Positions 1 through 8,784 of a stretch of DNA of 64,000 nt are shown piece by piece (the first letter of the stretch is position 1; each line of letters starts with the position of its first letter). The notes under the pieces are model-generated. The model had not been told where the DNA came from, made no database searches, and saw only the letters and a list, made by a program, of their open reading frames with translations. The stretch lies in NCBI GenBank assembly GCA_038207585.1, contig JBBQZP010000012.1:39022-103021 (forward strand). Reading direction: 5' to 3'. The position numbers and the translations under genes are program-made. The DNA comes from JBBQZP01 sp038207585 (GTDB lineage Bacteria; Pseudomonadota; Alphaproteobacteria; Rhodobacterales; Rhodobacteraceae).

Positions 1-468
1 CAACCGTTTGTGCGTGCGTTCGTTGAACCAGTGGCGATAGATCAGACGTTCTTCCTTGATCCCGGTCTTGATCCAGTCAGAGTTGAAGAAGTCGAAACTC
101 TCCACATAATCAACGTCTTCCTTGTCCAGAAATGCATGCGCATATTGCGCCGACTTGATCGGCATGCAGTCGCCCGACAGCATGTAGAAATGCGTGGCGC
201 GGGCAAACGCCGCCTCGGCCGCCTCGACCGCCATCAATGTCGCTTCGACAAGGCTCCACGCACCCCAGCCGCATTTGACTCGACGCTTTGCAAAGGCAAC
301 CGACGGATTGTCGGCCAAAGCCTGCTGGATCAGGTCGAAATCCTGACGTTTGGCGCGCGCATCAAAGTGGATGGCCACGAAATCACCCGCCGATGTCAGC
401 CGCTGCGCCTGCGCAATGATCCCGGCAGGGTCCTTGTGGCACAACAAAATATAGGCAATTCTCGCCAT
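1..468 (-). CDS. Core-2/I-branching-type beta-1,6-N-acetylglucosaminyltransferase, N-terminal part (runs off the window)
   Basis: The 156 visible codons are the N-terminus of a longer protein reading leftward off the window edge. It opens MARIAYILLCHKDP, followed by a DFVAIHFDAR segment and HFYMLSGDCMPI. This order (hydrophobic strand with CHKDP, a VAIHFDA strand, then LSGxCxPI) is what I associate with glycosyltransferase family 14 core-2/I-branching enzymes, which transfer GlcNAc onto glycans. The start ATG is at 466-468. It is divergent from a sulfotransferase gene starting at 610, and such pairs are common in polysaccharide-modifying loci. The product would act on surface or exopolysaccharide; the substrate cannot be told from the sequence. 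Confidence 0.75.
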   Translation of the reverse strand, partial: MARIAYILLCHKDPAGIIAQAQRLTSAGDFVAIHFDARAKRQDFDLIQQALADNPSVAFAKRRVKCGWGAWSLVEATLMAVEAAEAAFARATHFYMLSGDCMPIKSAQYAHAFLDKEDVDYVESFDFFNSDWIKTGIKEERLIYRHWFNERTHKRL

Positions 469-609
469 TTCAGAAACTCTCAGTCTTACATCAGCACCAT
501 TGTTTCCCTAAATAGCTTTATCGGTCATTGAAAAGACAGAGTTTCTTTGCTTTTTAATGACGGAATAGTGCCAGACCGTTTCGGCGGCTAAGCGTTGGAG
601 GCGGTAAGT

Positions 610-1428
610 ATGGGTTTCCCCGGAACCTGGATGACGGAAAGCGAAAGTGTTGTGTACCGCGTGGTGCCCAAATGCGCCTGCTCGTCCATCGGGCAGATCA
701 TGTTCTATTCCGATCATGGCCGTTTCTTCGATGGCGATATCCACGACGCCACCGCCGACATGCACAAATGGGCGATCGAGGAAAGCCAGCCGCTGATCGA
801 GCGGAACGTGAAAACCCATAAATCCTATGCGTTTACCTGCGTGCGCAATCCCTATACGCGGATTCTGTCATCGTTCTTCGACAAGATCTGCGGGATTCAG
901 CGCAACGGCAAACGCTACCGGGGCAACCTCGTGCCTCTACTTACGCAGAAATATGGCATCGAAGTCGGCGGCGATGATGGCAAGGCCGAGTTTGACCAGA
1001 TCGCCAGCTTCCGCCGCTTCCTGCTGTTCACGCGCGACACCATCCGTTTCCGCAAACCGATGGAGCCTGACATCCACTGGTCGGCGATGGCGGGCCATGT
1101 CTCGACCTATATCGTGAACGGCGGGCGTTACGACCACATCTTTTTCACCGAGAAATTCGATGAGGGCATGCAGGTCGTGCTGGACGCCATTCCGAACAAG
1201 CACAAGATAAATCTCAAGAAAATCCCTCGCTTCAACGAAAGCGAAGGGCACGGGCCGAAGCGGTTGCATCCGGTTGAGGATTACTTTGACGATCTCTCGC
1301 GCCATCTGATGTGGGAGATTTACAAGCGCGACTTCCAGCTTTTCAAATATGATTTCGACAATCCGGCCAACAAGATGCCGCTGGCTGCCGTCGATCTGGA
1401 TGAGGTTCACGCCAAACTGGGCGAATAG
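610..1428 (+). CDS. Sulfotransferase family 2 protein
   Basis: 272 residues. The PAPS-binding signatures of carbohydrate sulfotransferases are visible: a 5'-phosphosulfate loop VVPKCACSSIGQIM (about residues 18-31) and a 3'-phosphate motif FTCVRNPYTRILSSF (about 75-89). Predicted to transfer sulfate from PAPS to a glycan. The ATG at 610 is preferred because GGAGG lies at 597-601, eight bases upstream; an in-frame TTG at 595 would sit inside that site. Its neighbour is a divergent core-2-type glycosyltransferase, so sulfated surface polysaccharide is the likely context. No signal peptide is seen, so the enzyme is presumably cytoplasmic or associated with the inner face of the membrane. Confidence 0.85.
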   Translation: MGFPGTWMTESESVVYRVVPKCACSSIGQIMFYSDHGRFFDGDIHDATADMHKWAIEESQPLIERNVKTHKSYAFTCVRNPYTRILSSFFDKICGIQRNGKRYRGNLVPLLTQKYGIEVGGDDGKAEFDQIASFRRFLLFTRDTIRFRKPMEPDIHWSAMAGHVSTYIVNGGRYDHIFFTEKFDEGMQVVLDAIPNKHKINLKKIPRFNESEGHGPKRLHPVEDYFDDLSRHLMWEIYKRDFQLFKYDFDNPANKMPLAAVDLDEVHAKLGE

Positions 1429-1511
1429 CGCGCCGCATTTCCTTCATACCGCGGCCCAGATAGCGCCTCGGTTGCATGCGATGGCAGGCGAGGGCTTTGA
1501 AGGGCAAATCT

Positions 1512-3107
1512 ATGCGCATGATCTGTCAGGTTTTCCTGTTCATTCTACTGGCCGCCCTGCCGACAAGCGGTGAAACCGCCGGTCTGGGGCAGGATGAAGC
1601 GCTCGAATCCAGCCTGCGCACGGCCGTCGATGCCGGTGACATTGCAGCACTGGAACGCATTGTCGGCGAGGCACAGACAAAGGCGCTTGCGACCCATGAC
1701 CACGAAGGCTTGCGACAGGCCTTTCGCCGCATCTTCGGAACCACCTCTCTGACCCGCGAAAAAACGCTGGTCGAATGGGCCGCCACGATGCCGGATTCGG
1801 TCTATGCCCATACGGCGCTGGCCGAGATGTATTACTGGCACGCGTTTGCCTACAACTTGGATCCGAGCTCTGACTACGTACCCCGCCGGGATGACTTTTT
1901 ACTCCAGAACAATCTCGCTATTCTAGAGTCAGCGCGGGCCGTGGCGATTAACCCGGCCTTTCTACGGGCCACGGATCTTGCCCTTTTTGCTGCGGTTAAT
2001 GGTCCGCATGCGCAAATGGTGGCCGATATTACCGCGCGCGCTATGGCCGCAGAACCGAACGCGGATACCGTGCGACATGCGGCTTGGGTCGTGGGGGCGT
2101 GCCGGTCAGACTGCATCGGCGGTGTTTTCAAGGTATGCGCCGAGCTTGCGCCAAAAGTGCGGGGCTATTCGCCAGAACAATGCATCATCGAAGCGATTCT
2201 TGACGGGCATGTCGTGACGGACACCTCACCGATCTACAAAGCGGCGCATCAAGCGGCGCTGCAAAGCACCTCAACACGCCTTGCCCGATATCGCAGTGCC
2301 GTCATTCTGGAACTGTCACCCGACGGGCTGGACCCGCAAGAGGTGTTTGCCCAGCATCTCGCCGCCCTGAACGTCTGGACCGACCTTTCGGAATGGAAGG
2401 GGCAAGCCGATGATCTGGCGCGGCGCTATGCCAACAGCATCTTCAGCGGCGTCGCCCTGAAAAAGCTGCGCGCCGAGCTGGATCAGCGCCTGATCGACGA
2501 TCCGCGCAACCCGAAGTATCTGCTTCTCATTTCCAATATCGGGGACATTCCGCCGATGACCGGCGACCGGGCCACCGATGCCACGCGCCAGCGTTCGACC
2601 CGCTATGCGCAACTTTGGCGCGACGCCATGCCCTATGGCAAGCACAGCGCGACCTACTGGATGTTGGGGTCAGTTGACGGGATCGACCGCGTGATCGAAC
2701 CGGAGGCCTATCTTGCAACGATCAACAACGCCTTCGTTGCCTCCAACAACTCTGCCTTTGCTTTCGACAATGCGCTTTGGTTCATCGGCATCACTGAAGA
2801 CACTTTTGCCCATGAAGGGTTCAAGGATGAAGCCGGCACCCCGCGCCCAGTGGATGCTGCGGCATGGGAAACGATCATGGCCTGCCCGAAAGCACGGATT
2901 GCTATCGTCTATGATGCCGTTTGCGAGGCAGGCGAGCTGAACCTCTGCGCGCTGTCCAGCCCCGGCTTCTCCAAGGTCAAAGGTATTCTGGACGAGGTTC
3001 AGGCAGGCAAGCTCTGCCCCGAACTGAAGGGCAAAGACGCGCTGGAACTTGCCTATACGACAATTGTTCCGGTTCCGGGTCATTCGGGCACTGACAGTCA
3101 GCCTTGA
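1512..3107 (+). CDS. Secreted protein of unknown function, helical/TPR-like
   Basis: 531 residues; not recognised. The ATG at 1512 gives a clean Sec signal peptide (MRMICQVFLF then ILLAALPTSGETA), while an in-frame ATG at 1476 would bury it, so 1512 is preferred. The mature part is Ala-rich and helical, with segments such as HTALAEMYYWHAFAY and LAILESARAVAINPAFLRA that resemble tetratricopeptide-like repeats. Several Cys pairs (GACRSDC, VCAEL, MACPKA, VCEAGELNLC) fit a periplasmic or exported protein. It follows the sulfotransferase at short distance on the same strand and may be co-transcribed. No enzymatic motif was found. Confidence 0.7.
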   Translation: MRMICQVFLFILLAALPTSGETAGLGQDEALESSLRTAVDAGDIAALERIVGEAQTKALATHDHEGLRQAFRRIFGTTSLTREKTLVEWAATMPDSVYAHTALAEMYYWHAFAYNLDPSSDYVPRRDDFLLQNNLAILESARAVAINPAFLRATDLALFAAVNGPHAQMVADITARAMAAEPNADTVRHAAWVVGACRSDCIGGVFKVCAELAPKVRGYSPEQCIIEAILDGHVVTDTSPIYKAAHQAALQSTSTRLARYRSAVILELSPDGLDPQEVFAQHLAALNVWTDLSEWKGQADDLARRYANSIFSGVALKKLRAELDQRLIDDPRNPKYLLLISNIGDIPPMTGDRATDATRQRSTRYAQLWRDAMPYGKHSATYWMLGSVDGIDRVIEPEAYLATINNAFVASNNSAFAFDNALWFIGITEDTFAHEGFKDEAGTPRPVDAAAWETIMACPKARIAIVYDAVCEAGELNLCALSSPGFSKVKGILDEVQAGKLCPELKGKDALELAYTTIVPVPGHSGTDSQP

Positions 3108-3201
3108 TTCATAAACATTTGCCGGACGTAAAATCAGAATTCTGTGGTCCGATGTGAATGAGGCACTATCTTCACGCTCGTAACGGCGCGTCGGGGGCGT
3201 G

Positions 3202-3930
3202 ATGTCGATTGTTCTGATGCTGGGCAGTGGCCCGAATGTGTTGGCGGCGCGGGATTTTCCGCGCGCGGGCTTTGATGCCGTAGTGACCATCAACAACGCC
3301 TGGGCGGTGCGGCCTGACTGGGATTATCTGGTCTGCCCCGAGGATTTTCCAGCCGACCGCCGCCCCGTTGATCTGACCGCGCCGCAGCGCGTGATCGAAG
3401 CGCAGGCCTTTGTTCCCGCCCAGAATGCCTACGGCGGCTTTGTTTATGCCGGGGGCACGATGGCGTTCACGGCGTCTTATTGGGCGCTGCATGTCTTGCG
3501 GCCGAAAGTGATCGCCTATCTGGGCTGCGACATGGTCTACCCCGCCGCAACGCAAACGCATTTTTATGGCAACGGCGCGCCCGACCCTTTGCGCAAGGAT
3601 GTCACGCTGCGGTCGCTGCCCGCGAAATCTGCGCGTCTGATGTGCATGGCCGCAGCGCAAGGCTGCGCTTTGGTGAACCTGTCAGCCGATAAAAGCCGCC
3701 TGATCTTTCCGCGCGCAGGGGTAACCGGCCTACCGGGCGTGGCACCACGCGCGATCAACATCGCCCGCATGGACCTTGCGTTGCGGCGCGAGGATGCCCT
3801 TGGTTATGTCGTGCCGTCGGGCCGCTATTGGGAATCGGGCGATGTCTTTGACACCCACGAGATAGACGCGCTGGACCGTCTTTGGTTGCAGGCCGCCGTC
3901 AGCGGAAATTGCCAGTCAAAGGCGGCGTAA
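3202..3930 (+). CDS. Unrecognised protein with a Rossmann-like N-terminus (possibly glycan-related)
   Basis: 242 residues from ATG 3202; a GTG immediately before it at 3199 is in frame, but the GGGGG at 3193-3197 sits better for the ATG. It opens MSIVLMLGSGPNVLAARDFP, then VVTINNAW and DYLVCPEDFP, and later VIAYLGCDMVYP. The pattern GxGP, then an Asn/Asp-rich strand, then a GCDMxxP loop recalls DUF115-like and sialyltransferase-like nucleotide-sugar proteins, but I cannot assign a family. It lies 91 bases after the secreted protein gene and converges on the adenosine kinase gene with a 3-base gap. Confidence 0.65.
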   Translation: MSIVLMLGSGPNVLAARDFPRAGFDAVVTINNAWAVRPDWDYLVCPEDFPADRRPVDLTAPQRVIEAQAFVPAQNAYGGFVYAGGTMAFTASYWALHVLRPKVIAYLGCDMVYPAATQTHFYGNGAPDPLRKDVTLRSLPAKSARLMCMAAAQGCALVNLSADKSRLIFPRAGVTGLPGVAPRAINIARMDLALRREDALGYVVPSGRYWESGDVFDTHEIDALDRLWLQAAVSGNCQSKAA

Positions 3931-3933
3931 GCG

Positions 3934-4923
3934 CTACAGAACCCCGTGCTTGCGAAACAGCGCGGTCAGGTCCGCCTCGGGCCGCGCACCGATATGGCTG
4001 ATCACCTCGGACGCGGCGATGCAGCCCATTTTGCCAGCCGTTTCAAGCCCGTGCCCGTTGGTGATGGCCCAAAGGAAGGCACCTGCGAACAGATCGCCCG
4101 CACCTGTCGCATCAACAATTTGCGTCGGAATGGCAGGCACATGCCAGCGGTCCGCACCCGAAAGGATATGCGCACCATTCTCGCCTTCGGTGCAGGCGAC
4201 GATCCCCACCTCGGCAGCGGCGGCGGCAAGGGCCGCGTCAAAATCATCGGTCTGATACATCGACAACAACTCGGCCCGGTTTGCGAACAAGAGGTCCACA
4301 TCGGCAGTAATCATCCGGCGGAAGGCGTCGCGGTGCCGCTCCACGCAGAACGGGTCCGACAGGGTGATCGACACCCGGCCCCCGGCCCCTTTACAGGCCG
4401 CAATCGCCTTGGCAAAGGCCTGGTGACTGGCCGGGCCGTCAAAGCGGTAACCCTCAAGATAAATCCACTCGGCCTGTGACATCTGTGCGTCATCAATATC
4501 ATCGGGCGTCAGAAACTCGGACCAGCCCAGATAGGTGTTCATCGACCGCTCGCCATCCGGCGTCACCAGAATGATGCAGCGCCCGGTTTCCTGGCTGTCG
4601 CCCGACGCAAGCGGCGTCTCATAAACCGCCCCCTGCGCGCGCAGATCATGGGCGAAAATCGCACCAAGCTGGTCATCGCGCACTTTGCCGACATAGGCCG
4701 TGCGGCCCCCCAGATGGGCGATGCCCGCGATCGTATTGGCTGCCGACCCGCCCGAAACCTCACGCGCGGGGCCGATCCTGTCATATAAGGCGACTGCGCG
4801 CGGCATGTCGATCAACTGCATGATCCCCTTGCCGATGCCGTTTGCGGCCAGAAAGCCCTCATCCGCATGGGCCAGCACATCGACCATCGCATTGCCGATG
4901 CCGACCACCTGAAACTTTTTCAT
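3934..4923 (-). CDS. PfkB-family carbohydrate kinase, probable adenosine kinase
   Basis: 329 residues, the normal length for PfkB ribokinase-like enzymes. The N-terminal VVGIGNAMVDVLAHAD, the glycine motif SGGSAANT (57-64) and the C-terminal signature DATGAGDLFAGAF (271-283, with catalytic Asp277) are all present. Alphaproteobacterial proteins with this GNAMVDV opening and a YLGWSEF-type segment are normally annotated as adenosine kinase (adenosine to AMP, purine salvage); sugar specificity cannot be excluded from sequence. The start overlaps the stop of the upstream endonuclease III gene in an ATGA, indicating translational coupling. Confidence 0.88.
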   Translation of the reverse strand: MKKFQVVGIGNAMVDVLAHADEGFLAANGIGKGIMQLIDMPRAVALYDRIGPAREVSGGSAANTIAGIAHLGGRTAYVGKVRDDQLGAIFAHDLRAQGAVYETPLASGDSQETGRCIILVTPDGERSMNTYLGWSEFLTPDDIDDAQMSQAEWIYLEGYRFDGPASHQAFAKAIAACKGAGGRVSITLSDPFCVERHRDAFRRMITADVDLLFANRAELLSMYQTDDFDAALAAAAAEVGIVACTEGENGAHILSGADRWHVPAIPTQIVDATGAGDLFAGAFLWAITNGHGLETAGKMGCIAASEVISHIGARPEADLTALFRKHGVL

Positions 4924-5564
4924 TCTGTCTTATCCTCAAATTGGCACAGGTCGCGGATCGGACAGATACCGCATTTGGGTTTGCGCGCGGTGCAGATATA
5001 CCGCCCGTGAAGTATCATCCAGTGATGCGCGTGCTGCTGGAATTCGGCGGGGATGTGATCTTCAATCGCGCGTTCTACCGCGTCAGCATCCTTACCGGGG
5101 CACACGCCCGTGCGGTTGCCGAAACGGAAGATATGGGTATCCACCGCCTGCGCCGGAATGTGCCACCACATGTTCAAGACCACATTCGCTGTCTTGCGCC
5201 CGACACCGGGCAGCGATTGCAACGCGGCGCGGCTGGAGGGCACCTCGCCTGCGTAATCATCCACCAGAATACGGCTGAGTTTGATCACGTTCTTGGCCTT
5301 CTGGCGGAAAAGCCCAATCGTCTTGATCGCCTCAGTCAGCCCGGCCTCGCCCAGATCAAGCATCTTTTGCGGTGTATCAATGGTGGCAAACAACGGCCGT
5401 GTCGCCTTGTTCACCCCGGCATCGGTGGCCTGCGCCGACAGGGCAACGGCGACCAGCAGGGTAAAGGCGTTCACATGATAAAGCTCACCCTGCGGTTCGG
5501 CTTCAAGGGCCTGAAACCGGGAAAAGATCGTGTGGATGGGGTGATAGCCAAGTTGAAGCGCCAT
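4920..5564 (-). CDS. nth: Endonuclease III
   Basis: 214 residues. Bifunctional DNA glycosylase/AP lyase of base excision repair, acting on oxidised pyrimidines. Visible features are the helix-hairpin-helix LPGVGRKTA (118-126) with catalytic Lys124, the VDTH segment with catalytic Asp142, and a [4Fe-4S] ligand set Cys191-x6-Cys198-x2-Cys201-x5-Cys207. The open frame extends further upstream, but the start at 5564 (MALQLGYHP) has a GAGG ribosome site and gives the family length. The stop overlaps the adenosine kinase start. Confidence 0.96.
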   Translation of the reverse strand: MALQLGYHPIHTIFSRFQALEAEPQGELYHVNAFTLLVAVALSAQATDAGVNKATRPLFATIDTPQKMLDLGEAGLTEAIKTIGLFRQKAKNVIKLSRILVDDYAGEVPSSRAALQSLPGVGRKTANVVLNMWWHIPAQAVDTHIFRFGNRTGVCPGKDADAVERAIEDHIPAEFQQHAHHWMILHGRYICTARKPKCGICPIRDLCQFEDKTE

Positions 5565-5680
5565 GGGGACCTCATGCCAAAGGCGGGCGGTCACGGCAAG
5601 CGGTGCTTGCCGCTTTGCGCAGTTTTCGGGTCGCAGCCCAGGGCCGCCCCGCGTATCCTTGCCCAAAGAAGGAGCATCCG

Positions 5681-6544
5681 ATGGACCCCGCATCCCCCAC
5701 CTACCATTACAGCGTCATCGCCCGCGCCCTGCAGGTGATCGACGGTGCCGGTCCAGGCCTGACATTGGACAGCCTTGCCGCCGAAATGGGGATGAGTGCT
5801 GCACATTTTCAGCGCCTGTTCTCGCAATGGGTCGGCGTGTCGCCCAAACGCTATCAGCAATACCTGACACTGGATCACGCGCGGCACTTGTTGGCGGATC
5901 GGTTCACGGTGCTGGAGACGTCGCTTGCCACCGGGCTTTCGGGCGGTGGTCGCCTGCACGATCTGTTCCTGCGGTGGGAGGCGATGAGCCCCGGCGACTA
6001 TGCCCTTGGCGGCGCGGGGTTGACCATTTTCTGGGGCTGGTTTGACAGCCCCTTTGGCCCGGCCTTGGTCATGGGCACCGACAAGGGCATCTGCGGCATG
6101 GGCTTTGCGGCAGAAGCCGGGGCCGAGGCGACCTTTGCCGATCTGACCGCGCGCTGGCCCAGGGCCGCCTATGTGGAAGACCCCACGATGCTGCGCCCGT
6201 GGGTGCTGTCGGCCTTCGGCACCACCTCAAACCGCAATGCCGACACGCCCGTCTACCTGATTGGCGCACCCTTCCAGATCAAGGTGTGGGAGGCGCTTAT
6301 GCGCATCCCCACAGGCCATGTCACCACCTATGGCGAGATTGCGGGCAGTATCGGCAACGCCAAGGCGGTGCGCGCTGTAGGCACGGCGGTGGGGCGCAAT
6401 CCGGTGTCCTGGCTGATCCCCTGCCACCGGGCCATGCGCAAATCAGGCGGACTTGGCGGATATCACTGGGGCCTGCCTGTGAAACGCGCGATGCTGGCTT
6501 GGGAGAGTGCGCGCGAAGACGCTGTATCACACGCAGCATCGTGA
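5681..6544 (+). CDS. AraC-type HTH fused to methylated-DNA-protein cysteine methyltransferase (Ada-like)
   Basis: 287 residues. The first ~110 form an AraC-type helix-turn-helix (DSLAAEMGMSAAHFQRLF, then GVSPKRY). The C-terminal ~170 are an O6-alkylguanine-DNA alkyltransferase with the active-site IPCHR at 247-251 (Cys248) and the upstream PTGHVTTYGEIA wing helix. It repairs O6-methylguanine by suicide transfer. The N-terminal zinc domain of classical Ada that senses methyl phosphotriesters is absent, so whether it is an alkylation-induced activator is unclear. ATG 5681 has AAGAAGGAG upstream. It is divergent from nth, another repair gene. Confidence 0.93.
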   Translation: MDPASPTYHYSVIARALQVIDGAGPGLTLDSLAAEMGMSAAHFQRLFSQWVGVSPKRYQQYLTLDHARHLLADRFTVLETSLATGLSGGGRLHDLFLRWEAMSPGDYALGGAGLTIFWGWFDSPFGPALVMGTDKGICGMGFAAEAGAEATFADLTARWPRAAYVEDPTMLRPWVLSAFGTTSNRNADTPVYLIGAPFQIKVWEALMRIPTGHVTTYGEIAGSIGNAKAVRAVGTAVGRNPVSWLIPCHRAMRKSGGLGGYHWGLPVKRAMLAWESAREDAVSHAAS

Positions 6545-6652
6545 TGCGCGGAAACTTGCCAAGCCAAAGGTTTGGCTTTTTGGAACCAATGCGGCTTGAT
6601 ATACGTTGGTACAAGTCCGGGAAAAACCCGGTGTCCATAACGAGGCTGCGAG

Positions 6653-7306
6653 ATGACATTGAAAACCCCATTAGCCTTGGCCCTAGCGGCCTCCTTTGGC
6701 CTTGCGGCCTGTGACGTTGACCCCAACGCCTACCCCAACGACCCCAACGCGCGCACCAAACAGGGCGCCGTTGCAGGCGCGCTTCTGGGCGGCATTGCCG
6801 GTGCCTCGGCCAGCGACAACGAACTGCGCGACGGTGCTTTGGGCGCTTTGGCGGGTGGTCTGATCGGCGGCGCCATCGGCAACTCGCTTGATAAACAGGC
6901 ATCCGCACTGCGCGGGTCGCTCAGCGGCAACACCACCGTCACCAATAACGGCAAGTATCTGACCGTGACCCTGCCGCAGGACATTCTGTTTGCCGTCGAC
7001 AGCGCAAGCCTGCGCCCTGACCTGCGCCGCGATCTGCAGACCGTATCGCGCAACCTGATCGAATACCCCAACAGCCAGATCGAGGTGATCGGCCACACCG
7101 ATAACACCGGTGCATCGGCCTATAATCAGGATCTGTCGGAGCGTCGCGCGGCGGCTGTCGCGTCGGAACTTACGGCGAATGGTGTGCCGTTCAACCGCGT
7201 GTCATCCTATGGCCGTGGCGAAACCCAACCCCTCGCATCGAACCTGACACCTCAGGGTCAGGCGCAGAACCGGCGCGTCGAAATCATCATCCGCCCGACG
7301 AACTGA
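6653..7306 (+). CDS. OmpA-family lipoprotein with glycine-zipper segment
   Basis: 217 residues. A lipoprotein signal peptide ends in the lipobox LAAC with Cys20 as the lipidated residue. A glycine-zipper stretch follows (GAVAGALLGGIAG and GALAGGLIGGAIG, about 38-80). The C-terminal OmpA peptidoglycan-binding domain begins near residue 105 (ILFAVDSASLRPD, VIGHTDNTGASAYNQDLSERRA, NRRVEIII). It resembles YfiB/Pal-like outer-membrane lipoproteins that tether the outer membrane to the cell wall. It is followed by a strong terminator and appears monocistronic. Confidence 0.92.
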   Translation: MTLKTPLALALAASFGLAACDVDPNAYPNDPNARTKQGAVAGALLGGIAGASASDNELRDGALGALAGGLIGGAIGNSLDKQASALRGSLSGNTTVTNNGKYLTVTLPQDILFAVDSASLRPDLRRDLQTVSRNLIEYPNSQIEVIGHTDNTGASAYNQDLSERRAAAVASELTANGVPFNRVSSYGRGETQPLASNLTPQGQAQNRRVEIIIRPTN

Positions 7307-7325
7307 ACCTGGTGACATTGCGAAG

Positions 7326-7354
7326 AGGGCGGGCCCGAGGTCCGCCCTTTTTTC
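7326..7354 (+). terminator. Rho-independent terminator of the OmpA lipoprotein gene
   Basis: A 7-bp GC stem AGGGCGG/CCGCCCT (7326-7332 with 7342-7348) runs directly into a TTTTTT tract (7348-7353), 20 bases after the stop codon. Confidence 0.85.
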
Positions 7355-7405
7355 TTGCGATTTTCCCGGTGCGGTCATAGTTTCTGACCAATCTTGGGGA
7401 ACAAC

Positions 7406-8173
7406 ATGCCATTTGAAAAGGTCCAGACCGAAAAGCTGTCGCAGACCGTGGTCCGCCAGATTGAGCTTTTGATCCTGCGCGGCGTGCTGCGCCCCGGCGA
7501 GCGTCTGCCGTCAGAGCGGGAGCTTTCCGAACGCATGGGCGTCTCGCGCCCCAGCCTGCGCGATGCCGTCGCGGATCTTGAGGGACGCGGCCTTCTGGTC
7601 AGCCGCCCCGGTTCGGGCATCTTTGTGGCCGAAGTACTGGGCTCGGCCTTTTCGCCCGCTTTGGTGCAGCTTTTCGCCAGCCATGACGATGCGGTGTTCG
7701 ATTACATCGCCTTTCGCCGAGATTTGGAAGGGCTGGCTGCTGAACGTGCCGCGCGGCTCGGGTCAGATACCGATCTGCTGGTCGTCGATACCGTCTTTCG
7801 CAAGATGGAATCCGCGCATACCAAGCGCAATCCAACAGATGAGGCCGCGCTGGATGCCGAGTTTCACATGGCGATCATCGAGGCGAGCCATAACGTCGTC
7901 ATGCTGCACATGATGCGGTCGATGTTCGATCTGTTGCGCGAAGGCGTGTTTTACAACCGCCAACAGATGTTCAAAAGCCGTATTACCCGCGACATGCTGC
8001 TGGACCAGCACCGCGGCATCAACACCGCGATCCAGAAACGCGATCCCGCCGGAGCCCGCGCGGCCGTCGAGGCGCATATGGCCTATGTCGAAGGCGCGCT
8101 GTCCGAACAGATCAGGGCCGCGCGCAATGAAGCCGTGGCGCGGCAGCGGTTCGAACACGAACAGCACCGCTAA
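7406..8173 (+). CDS. FadR-subfamily GntR transcriptional regulator (PdhR/LldR-like)
   Basis: 255 residues. N-terminal winged helix-turn-helix (RPGERLPSERELSERMGVSRPSLRDAVADLEGRGLL) followed by an all-helical FCD effector domain (FRRDLEGLAAERAA, DAEFHMAIIEASHN, DQHRGINTAIQKRD), with the Asp/His residues that usually bind a metal and a carboxylate ligand. By similarity it would be a PdhR-, LldR- or GlcC-like repressor of carboxylate metabolism; no target gene is adjacent. The ATG at 7406 has GGGGA at 7396-7400. An in-frame TTG at 7394 is less likely. It converges on the F0 ATP synthase operon. Confidence 0.88.
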   Translation: MPFEKVQTEKLSQTVVRQIELLILRGVLRPGERLPSERELSERMGVSRPSLRDAVADLEGRGLLVSRPGSGIFVAEVLGSAFSPALVQLFASHDDAVFDYIAFRRDLEGLAAERAARLGSDTDLLVVDTVFRKMESAHTKRNPTDEAALDAEFHMAIIEASHNVVMLHMMRSMFDLLREGVFYNRQQMFKSRITRDMLLDQHRGINTAIQKRDPAGARAAVEAHMAYVEGALSEQIRAARNEAVARQRFEHEQHR

Positions 8174-8178
8174 GGCAT

Positions 8179-8205
8179 GAAAAAACCCGGCGCGGGGGCC
8201 GGGTT
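8179..8205 (-). terminator. Terminator of the F0 ATP synthase operon (also closes the GntR gene)
   Basis: Perfect 8-bp stem AACCCGGC/GCCGGGTT (8184-8191 with 8198-8205). On the minus strand it is followed by TTTTTTC, the typical arrangement after atpF. On the plus strand the following T content is poor, so it is mainly the terminator of the leftward operon. Confidence 0.85.
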
Positions 8206-8225
8206 CGTTCAGAATTTCAAGGGCT

Positions 8226-8780
8226 TCAGTGCAGCTTGGCTTCCACCTGACCAATCGCATCGTCAATCGAGGCTGACGCAGTTTCCTTGGTCATCTGCTT
8301 GGCCAGAATATCACGCGCTGCCGCAATCGCTACGCTGACCGCGCGTTCACGCACTTCGCGCACCGCCGCCGTTTCGGCCGAAGCAATGCGGTCTTCCGCC
8401 GCCGCAACCCGTCGCGCGATGCTGACCTTCAGGTCTTCTTTCGCCTGCGCCGCCGCCGCCATCGCCTCTTCACGCGCGTTGGCTACGATGCGGTCGGACT
8501 GTTCCTGCACTTCCTTCTGCTTGCGCTCATACGACGCAAGAATGATCTTGGCCTCTTCACGCAACTCGCGGGCTTCTTTCAGATCAGCCGCAATCTGGGC
8601 CGAGCGCGCATCAAGCATCCCGGTCAGCTTGCCCGGAACCTTCATATAGATCAGCACGCCGACAAAGATCAGAAACGCGATCAGCACGATGAAGTTGGTG
8701 TTGCCAAGCGAGATGAACGGCCCGCTTGCCGCCATCGCAGGGCTGGCCAGAACCGCAAGGGGAAGAATCAGTTTTTTCAT
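8226..8780 (-). CDS. atpF: F0F1 ATP synthase subunit b
   Basis: 184 residues. Peripheral stalk subunit of F0. After a short signal-like hydrophobic start there is one membrane helix (NFIVLIAFLIFVGVLIYM, about 29-46), then a long charged coiled coil rich in Ala, Glu, Lys and Arg. As in other photosynthetic-lineage alphaproteobacteria, b is accompanied by a diverged b' encoded 4 bases upstream, and the two form the b/b' heterodimeric stalk. It is the last gene of atpI-atpB-atpE-atpF'-atpF. Confidence 0.95.
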   Translation of the reverse strand: MKKLILPLAVLASPAMAASGPFISLGNTNFIVLIAFLIFVGVLIYMKVPGKLTGMLDARSAQIAADLKEARELREEAKIILASYERKQKEVQEQSDRIVANAREEAMAAAAQAKEDLKVSIARRVAAAEDRIASAETAAVREVRERAVSVAIAAARDILAKQMTKETASASIDDAIGQVEAKLH

Positions 8781-8784
8781 GGCC

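Noticed and set aside
4842..5738. Long rightward open frame opposite endonuclease III
   Set aside because: It lies entirely antisense to nth and the adenosine kinase start, has no ribosome site or recognisable motif, and arises from the high third-position GC of the real genes.
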